Shown here: positions 25,240 through 34,200 of the stretch, piece by piece
Numbering within the stretch: the first letter of the stretch is position 1
Layout of the letters: each line of letters begins with the position of its first letter
Assembly: GCF_003063415.1 (NCBI RefSeq)
Contig: NZ_NESK01000026.1
Location: 1-55,961 of the forward strand
Direction: 5' to 3'
From: Limnohabitans sp. 2KL-17
Lineage (GTDB): Bacteria > Pseudomonadota > Gammaproteobacteria > Burkholderiales > Burkholderiaceae_C
Length of the DNA: 55,961 nt
Notes under the pieces: generated by a model
Database searches by the model: none
What the model was told of the DNA's origin: nothing
Seen by the model: the letters and a program-made list of their open reading frames with translations, nothing else
Position numbers and translations under genes: made by a program

Positions 25240-28200
25240 TCACTGACCGGCCGGAGCCGAGGTCGTCTTCGATGTCGGGGCCGAGCGCACGCGCGACTGC
25301 CGGTCCAGCCTCGTCAGGCGTGGCGCGGCGCTGTCGGCCTTGGCCAGCAGGCGCGCCGCCTCGACCGCCCGCGCGACACCTTCGAGCGTCGGGTTGGCAA
25401 AGCACACCTGCAGCGGAAGGTCGACGTCGAATCGGTCCCGCACCCGTGCGATCGCCTGGCTGGCCAGCAGCGAGTGCCCGCCGAGCTCGAAGAAGTTGTC
25501 GAATCTGCCGATGCGTTCGATGCGCAGGAGCTTGGACCAGATGTCGGCGAGGGCGAGTTCGACGGGGGATTGGGGTGCGACGTAGGTGTGGGAGGCGGAT
25601 TCCTGGGGAGGAGGCAGGCGGCGGGAGTCGAGCTTGCCGTTGGGGGTGGTGGGCAGGCGCTCGAGCAGGACCAGCGAGGTGGGGTGGGCGTACTCGGGCA
25701 GGCGTGCGTGCAGGTGGGCGCGCAGGGAGGCCAGCAGGTTCTCGGTGGCCTTGCCTGCCAGGGGCTCGTTGGCCCAGGGGGCCGCTGCGGGCGATGCCGG
25801 GCTCAGGCGGGGTGCGATGCGGGCCTGGGGTGCGTCCAAGCGCTCGACGAGCAGGTCGAAGTAGCCCTCGTCCTGGCCGGGCCCGCTGTAGCGAGGCCGT
25901 GCGCGCCAGCCTGCGGCCAGGGCGGCGTCCACGAGAGTCTGGGGGGCCGCGGCGGGGCCGGTCGCTATGGTGCCGGCGAGCAGGGCCTGCTCGCGCACGG
26001 GCGGCAGGGGAGTGGATGGCGCGGCCTCGTGCAAGGCCTGCAGCAAGGCGATGTCGGACGCCGTGCGGGCGTTGGGGATGCGTGCCAGGCCCAGGCGCAG
26101 CACCTGGGGGGGCTGGCGGGCCAGCAGCGCGGCCAGGGTCTGGGGGTCCAGGCTGCTCTGGGAGCAGTCCAGCCAGTCCAGGTGCTGGGCGGGGGCGGCG
26201 GCTGTACTGGCCTTGTCGCCCACGTGCACCACGACGTCGTAGCGGTAGCTGGTGAGCTCGTTGAGGGCGTGGCCGTGCTTGTGCAGCACCTCCACGTGGC
26301 TCACCCGGGGGTGGCGCTGCGCCAGGTCGAGGAAGTATTCGGGCGAGAGCGCCAACTCCTTCTCGAGCGCGACCTGCCGGGCCACGCGCTCCAGGAGTTG
26401 GCCCGCGGGCATGGTGGCGCTGGCCTGCCAGGTCTGCACGGAGGCGTGAAAGGTGTGCAGCAGGGGCAGGCTGCGCACGTCGCCGACGAACACGCAGCCC
26501 CCGTCCTGGACGGCGTTCACGGCGCCCTCCAGGACGCGGTCCAGGTAGCCGCGGTCGGGAAAGTACTGCACGATCGAGTTGAGGATCACCAGGTCCCAGG
26601 CCTGCACGGGCACGCCGTCGAAATCGGTGGCCAGGCGAGGCTGCAGTTGCACCTGGTGCAGGCCGTGGCGAGCCACGCGCTGGCCCAGGTAGTCCAGGGC
26701 GCCCTGGGCGAAGTCGGTTCCCAGGTAGGTCTGGGCGCGCGCGGCCAGGCGCAGCAGCAGCAGCCCGGTGCCGCAGCCGATCTCCCACACGCGGCGGGTG
26801 GGCAACTGGGCGATGCGCTCGACGGTGGCCTGCACCCACTCGCGCATCTGGTCGGTCTCGATGGGCTGGCCGGTGTAGCTGCTGCCCCAGCCGGTGAGCT
26901 CGAAGGCGTCGTCCAGTTCGGGGGTGCTGTGCTGCGCGAGGTGTTGGCCGGCCTGTGCGCCGCCGGCGTAGACGGAGCGCTCGTAGAGCTCCTGCCACTC
27001 GGCCACCTGGCGTTCCTGGAGCGTGTGGTCGCGGGCCGCGTCGTGCAGGGCCTGTTCGATCTGGGGCACCACGTAACCGACCAGGCGCTTGTCGCCGGGG
27101 GCGTCCTCGCGCAGCACCACCGCCGCGTCCTTGACGCCGGGGTGCTCGCGCAGCGCGCCCTCGACCTCGGCCAGCTCCACGCGGTGGCCGCGCACCTTGA
27201 CCTGGTGATCGAGGCGGCCCATGAACTCCAGCCTTGCGTCCGTGCGCCAGCGCGCCCGGTCGCCGCTGCGGTACAGCCGGGCCCCGGGGCGCGCGCCGAA
27301 CTCGTCGGGCACGAAGCGCTCAGCCGTCAGCGCGGGCTGGCCCAGGTAGCCCCAGGCCAGGCCCTCGCCGCCGATGTACAGCTCGCCGGCGATGCCCACG
27401 TCCACGGGCTCGGCGCGCGGGTCGAGCACGTACACCTGGGTCTGGGCGATGGGCCCGCCGATGGGCACGCCCCAGGCCTGCTCGGGCAGGCCGGTCGTGT
27501 CGTGCATGCAGGCGAAGGTGGTCGTCTCGGTGGGGCCGTAGCCGTTGACGATGCGGCACCCCGGCAGCAGCGCCTGGGCCTTGCGCACCACCGGCGCGGA
27601 CAGCACGTCGCCGCCGGCGATGAGTTGCCGCACGCCTTGCAGGTAGGCCGCGCCCTCTTCGATCATCAGGTGAAACAGCGGCGCGGTCAGCCACAGGGTG
27701 CTGACCTGCGCGGCGCGCACCTGCTCGCCCAGTTCCGCCAGCGACTGCCGTCCCGGCGCAGCCAGCACCAGGCGCGCGCCATGGCACAGCGCGCCCCAGA
27801 TCTCGAAGGTCGACGCGTCGAAGCTCACGGGCGCGGCCGCCAGCACGGCTTCGTGCTCGTCGAGCTTCACGTGGGCCAGCCCGCGCACGAGCCTGAGCAC
27901 TCCCGCGTGCGTCACCGCCACGCCCTTGGGCCGGCCGGTCGAGCCGGAGGTGTACATCACGTAGGCCAGGGCCTGTGCGGGCGGCCTGATGTCGGGTGGC
28001 CTGATACCGGGTGGCAGTCCCTCGGGCTGCTGCAGGCCGGCGCCCAGCCAGTCCTCCAGCAGCACGGTGCGGCAGTTGCCGCCCGCGCTGGCCTGGGCCA
28101 TCGCCTGCGCCCAGGACTGCTGGGTCAGCAGCACGCGCGCGCCGGCATCGGTGAGCATGTAGCGCAGCCGCTCCTGGGGGTACGAGCCGTCCAGCGGCAC

Positions 28201-31200
28201 GTACGCCGCCCCGACCATCACGATGCCCAGCAGCGCCTGAACCTGCCAGGCCGAGCGCTCCAGGCACACCGCCACGCGGTCGCCCGGGCGCACGCCCAGC
28301 GCGTGCAGCCGACCGGCCAGCCAGCTCGACCGGGCCATCATCTGCGCGTAGCTCACCGGCTCCTGGCCGGGCTGCTGCAGCGCCACCGCGTGCGGCCGGC
28401 GCAGCGCCTGGCGGGCCACCAGATCCACCAGCCCGGCGGCGTCCCGGGGCGCTGCCTGCGCCGCGTCCTGCGCGCCGCTCCAGTGGCCCAGCAGCCGCTG
28501 GTGCTGCGGCTCGCTCAGCCGCCCCAGCGCCGACAGCCGCGCCTGCGGCTGGCTGGCCACCTGCGCCAGCAGCGCCTGCAGTTGCGCGGCCAGGCGCTGC
28601 ATCGTGGACTCGTCGAACAGGTCGCTGCTGTACTCGATCTCCGCGCTCAGCGTCTGGTCCTGCTCCCACATGAACAGCGTCAGGTCGAACTTGGCGCTGC
28701 CGGTGCGCACCTCCAGCCGCCGCAGGCTCAGTCCGGGCAGCACCAACTCGCCCAGCGGCGCGTTCTGCAGCGCGAACATCACCCGGAACAGCGGCGTGTA
28801 GTTGGCTTCGCGCTGGGGTTGCAATTCCTCGACCAGCCGCTCGAACGGCAGGTCCTGGTGCGCGTAGGCCTGCAGCGCGGTCTCCCGCACCCGTCCCAGC
28901 AGGTCCTCGAACGTGGGGTCGCCGCCGAGGTTGCTGCGCAGCAGCAGCGTGTTGACGAAGAACCCGATCAGCCCCTCGATCTCGCTGCGGTTGCGATTGG
29001 CGATGGGCGAGCCCACCACCACGTCGGTCTGTCCGCTCCAGCGCCACAGCAGCACCTTGAACGCTGCGAGCAGCACCATGAACAGCGTGCCGCCGTGGGC
29101 CCGGGCGAGTTCGTGCAGGGCCTGGCGCGTGGGCGCGTCGATCTCGAAGCGCAGGGTCGCTCCGCGCAGGCTGTGCACCGCCGGGCGCGGCCGGTCCAGC
29201 GGCAGCTCCAGCGCCGTCAGATCCTGCAGGGTGTGCTTCCAGTACCCGAGCTGGCGCGCCAGCACTTCGCCGCTGAGCCAGGCGTGCTGCCAGCAGGCAA
29301 AGTCCCGGTACTGCAGCGCCGGCAGCGGCGGCAGTGCCGGCTCCTGGTCCCCGGCTTGTACGCCCTGCGCGGCGTGGGCGGCATGTGCGGCGTGCGCGTA
29401 CAGCGCCGTGAGCTCGCGCACGAACACCCCCATCGACCACAGGTCCGAGACGATGTGGTGCATGGTCAGCACCAGCACGTGCTCCTCGTCGTCCACCTTC
29501 AGCAACCGCGCCCTCAGCAGCGGGCCCCGGCCCAGCTCGAACGGCCGCACCGCCTCGCGCGCCATGCATTCCTGCGCCGCCTGCCAGCGCTGCGCACGCT
29601 GCACACCCGCCATCGCCTCGCGCTCCAGCACCGGCTCGCGGCGTGGCCCCACCACCTGCACCAGCGCCCCGCCGCGCACCTCGAAGTGCGTGCGCAGCGC
29701 CTCGTGGCGCTCCACCACCCTCTCCAGCGCCTGCCCCAGCGCCTGCTCCTGCAGCCGCCCCTGCAGCGCCACCGCCGCCACAATGTTGTACAGCGGGTCC
29801 CCAGGCTCCATCTGGTCCAGCAACCACAGCCGCTGCTGCGCAAACGACGCCGCCGCCACCTCCCCTGCCGCCCACTCCCGCGCTCGCAGCGCCGGCTCCG
29901 CCGCCGCTTCGGCAATCGGCTCGGTGCGCTCGGCCGCCACGAGACTTTCGATCCAGGAGGCAAAGGCGCGCAGCGTCGAGTGGTCGAACAAGGCCTTGGC
30001 CGGCACGTCGATTCCGAATTGGCGCCGCACCTGGGAGACCACCTGCGTCACCAGCAGCGAGTGGCCGCCGAGCGCGAAGAAGTCGTCGTCCGGCGCCAGC
30101 TCGCGCGGGGTGTTCAGCACCTCGCGCCAGATGGACATCAGCTGCCTGCCCACCGGGCCCGGCGTCCAGCCGGCGCGCGCGCCCGAGGCTGCGCTGTCGG
30201 CGTCCACCGCGACCACCGCCACGGCCTGGCCGAAGGCGTCGTACAACAACGGGAGCGCTTCGGCAGCGGGCGGCGCGCCGTTGGCGATGCACTCGACACG
30301 CGGCGCCCGCGGCGGCTCGCCGGGGCGTGCGACGGCGACGGCCGGGTGGCTCGGCGTGAAGCCGGCGATGAGATGGCTCTCACCCGACGCCACCGCTGCC
30401 GCAAACAGCGCCAGGGCCTGGCGCGGACGCAACAGCACCAGGCTGCGACGCGCCAGCATCTGGCTGCTGACGGTGCCCCGACTCATCCCGGTGTCGTCCC
30501 AGGACGACCAGGAGACGACAAGGTCGCGCCAGCCTTCGGGCAGCGGTCCGGCAGCACCGTCCCCGAGGCCTTCAAGCGCGCCGCAGGCGGCGGCGTAGGC
30601 GCCCGTGTCGATGCCACCCAACCATCCGTTGACCGACCCGAACGAGGCGAAGATCGGCGTCGTTGCCAGGCTCCCGCGCCAGCCCGCGACCAGCCGGCGC
30701 AGGTTCACCGCGCCGTGCAGGCGGGTGCGGAAGGCCGCCTCGAGACGGTCGTCGTCCAGCGCGGCCACGGGGCCGTCCGCCACGGTGCCTGCCAGGTGCA
30801 GCACGCCGGCCAGCGTTCCGCCCATCTGCGCCTGCGCCGAGGCCACGGCCGCCCCGAGGGCGGCGACGTCGGCGATGTCGACGGCCCGATAGCACAGCAG
30901 CACGCCGCGGGCGCTCAACTCCGCGATCTGCGGCTCGACTTCGGCGGGCAGGCGCCGTCCCAGCACGATGAGACGCGCACCGTGGCGCGCCGACAGCCAT
31001 CGGCACATCTCGACGCCGATGCCGCCGAGGCCGCCGCTGACGATCCAGGTGGCATCGCCGGGCCAGGCCGGCACGTCCTTTGGCGCGGGCCAGGGCATAG
31101 CGGCCAGCCGCGGCACATGGCGGCGCGAGGCACGCAGCGCGACCAGATCCTCGCCATCGTCTCCGAGCAGTTCGCTGTTCATCAGGTCGCCATCGGCCTG

Positions 31201-34200
31201 CGTGGCGTCCGCAGGCAGGTCGATGCGCCGCACGGTCAGCCAGGGCAGTTCCAGCGCGGCGGTCCGCAGCAGGCCCGTGAGGCCGCCCAGATCGGTGCGC
31301 ACCCGCTCGTCGGGCGCCAGGGCGAAGCCGCCGCGGGTGACGAGGTCCAGGTGCAGCGGCAGGCCCGCGAAGCGCGCCTGCACGGCCCGCAGCAGGCCGG
31401 CCAGGCCGGCCGTCGCGACGCGAGCGGCCTCGGCCCACTCCGGTGCGGCCCCTTCGGCGGCGGGCGCCTGCGGGTACCACCACACGACTCGATCCGCCCG
31501 TGCGCCCCGAGCGTCCAAGGCATCGAGAGCGCCATCCCATGCGGCGCGCGCCTGTGCAAGGCTATTCGCAGGGGCAAGGTTTGCTTCCACAACGGCTCGC
31601 CCGGCTTCACGCAGCCGTGCGGCACAGGCGGCTGCGGTCTCGTCGCCGTCGTGGACGAACCAGGCCGCGCCGAACCGCCCCGCTGGTAGGCGCGCGGGCG
31701 TCGGGCGTCGCGTCCAACGCCGGACGTGCAGCCAGGGGCCGACGCGCTCGCCGCGATCGCCGTCGATGCCGCGCATCAGCGCCGCGAACTCGCCGCGCGC
31801 ATGGCGTTCGCGCAACTGGGTGCGCTGGATCTTGCCACTCGAGGTCTTGGGGAAAACGTCAGCCCCCAGTTCCAGCACTTCGGCCGGATGCACGCCCACG
31901 CCGGCCGTCACCTCGCGCCGGATGGCGCGGGCGACGGCGTGGGCGTCCGCGCCGGCGGCGCTGAAGTCGGTGGCAAACAGGATCACCAGGCGCTCCTCGC
32001 CGTCGTGCGGGCCGGGAACCGCCAGCGCCGCCGCGAAGGTGGGGGCCACGCCAGGCACCCGCTCGACGATCTCCTCGACATCGACGCATGGCACGCTGAC
32101 GCCACGGATGCGCAGCGCTTCCTTGGCGCGGCCGGTCAGGCACAGGCTGCCGTCTGCGACGAAGGCCAGGTCGCCGGTGTCGAACCAGCTCGGCACCGGG
32201 AAGGCTTCGCGGTTGGCCGCCTCATCGAAGAGATAGCCTCGCGTGACGCTCGGTCCGCTCACCTGCAGGTGACCCACCTCGCCCTGGCGCAGCGGCCGGC
32301 CCTGTGCGTCGACGATGCGCACCCGTGTGCCGCGCGTGGGCGCGCCGAGCCGCGCGAACGCGAACGCGGCCCCGTGAGGCCTCAGCCAGGCCCGCGCCGG
32401 GTCGAAGTCGACCTCGAAGGCCACGCCGGTGCACAGCTCGGCCATGCCGAAGGCCGGCCGCATGACGTGCGCGGACAGGCCCTGGCGGGCAGCCAGCCGC
32501 ACAAACTCGATGACGGTGTCGAACGAGGCCTGCTCGCCGGCATTGATGAAGCTGCGCACGTGATCGAGGCGCCAGCGCCCGGCCGGTGCGTCGCGCAGCA
32601 CGCCATTGAGCAGCTTCAACCCGAAATTCGGCGACCAGATCTGCGTCACGCCATGGCGCTCGATGAGGTCCAGCCAGGCCTGCGGCGCCGACACGATGCG
32701 CGAGGTGGCCGCGAAGATCTGCTCGGCGCCGCACTCCAGGTCCCTGAAGTGATGCATCACCGGCGCGACGTGGTCCAGCGGGATCCAGTTCAGGCCGACC
32801 TCGTCCGCCCGGAAGCCGTTGCGGTCGATCGAGGCGCGCACCTGCGCCATCACGTTCGCATGACTGAGCGGCACGCACTTCGGCCGCCCCGTCGAACCGG
32901 AGGTGAGCTGCAGGCACAGCAGATCCTCGCCGCCGCGGGTCGACAGATCGTCCGGCCCGAGAGCGTTGTCGAGGCCTTCCAGGACGAGCACCTCGGCGCC
33001 GGTGCCGCAGAGCCGGGCATGGGCTTCGGCACGGGCCACCGGGTCGGCAACGTGCACCACCACCACGGCCTGCGGAAGGATCTCGCGCACCTGCGCCATG
33101 CGGCGTGCCGCGGGGTCACCTTCGCGGCCACCCGCTGCGGGCAGCACCAGGGGCACCGCGCCGGCGAGGATGGCCGCCCACATCGCCTGCAGGATGGCGT
33201 AGTCGCCATCGGCCTGCAGCAGCGCGAAACGACCATCGGCGACGCCCCTGCGACGCAGTTCGGCGGCCAGGCTCCGGGCGCGGTCGAACAGAGCCTCCAG
33301 CGTCGTGCGCTCATCGCGCGCCGCGTCGGCGGCCATGAAGTGCAGGCTCACGTGCCCATGCGCCAGGACCTGGGCCGCGAACCGCTGCGCCATGCCGGCG
33401 GGGCCGGTGGGCGCGAGCGCAGGACCGCCATCGAGCAGGGCCTCGCGGGTGTCGGCAGGGTCGACGTCGAGGCCGACCCGTGCCTTCTGGCCGGCAGCGT
33501 TGGCCTGGATGGGCTGCGCAAGCGGTCCGATCCAGTCGTCCACGGCCTGGGTGGAGTCGGCCGGGCCGGCCAGGTCGGCCGGCTCCAGCCGAACGCGAAG
33601 CCGGGGCTCTGCCCCTCCGGCAGTGGCCAGTCGGGCTTCCCAGGCGCGCAACTGCCGCGCGTCCGGCACCGGCAGTCGACACAGCGCCTCGAGGTCGAGG
33701 TCGCCCGTGGCCTGCCTCGGCAGGTGTGCGACCGGCACCCAAAGCAGCGGCTCGCCGGCCGGCCCTTCGACTGCGGCATCGGCCGTCGGGGAGGTGGAGG
33801 CTTCGGGCACAGCCCAGGCCACGAGCCGCCGCCGGCCGTCGCACCCCAGGCGGCTCGCCAGCGCCAGATCGGACGGCCGATGGCGGGCCCGAAGCGCCTG
33901 GGCCAGCGCCGCCAGCACCACCGGACGGCCCGCCAGCCACTGGACAGTGCCGACGCCGGCGGTGCGCACGAGCCGGCCGTCGGGCTCATGGCGCACGCTC
34001 AGGCCCAGATCGACCGGCGCGGGACAGCCGGCCGCCGCCAGACCCACGCTCAGCCGGCCGGTCGCACCGACCGGCGCCGCCACGCCACCCGGTAGGCTCA
34101 GGTCGATCCGCGCCCAGGGGGCCGCTGCGCCATGCCGTGCCGGCATGGCGCTCGGCTCGTCGGCCTGTTGGGTGCGGTCCACCCAGGCGGGCAGGCCGCT

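Noticed and set aside
25235..26998. N-terminal extension of the third synthetase frame to 26998
   Set aside because: It is out-of-frame reading of the preceding synthetase; the same peptide appears opposite the duplicated copy at 37864-39453. The C domain begins naturally near MKHPTN at 25234.
20255..31689. Very long plus-strand open frames opposite the synthetase genes (for example 20255-23368 and 25474-31689, and again 37371-42470)
   Set aside because: They are antisense shadows of GC-rich NRPS codons: rich in Arg, Gln, His and Gly, without recognisable domains, and duplicated exactly where the NRPS repeats are.
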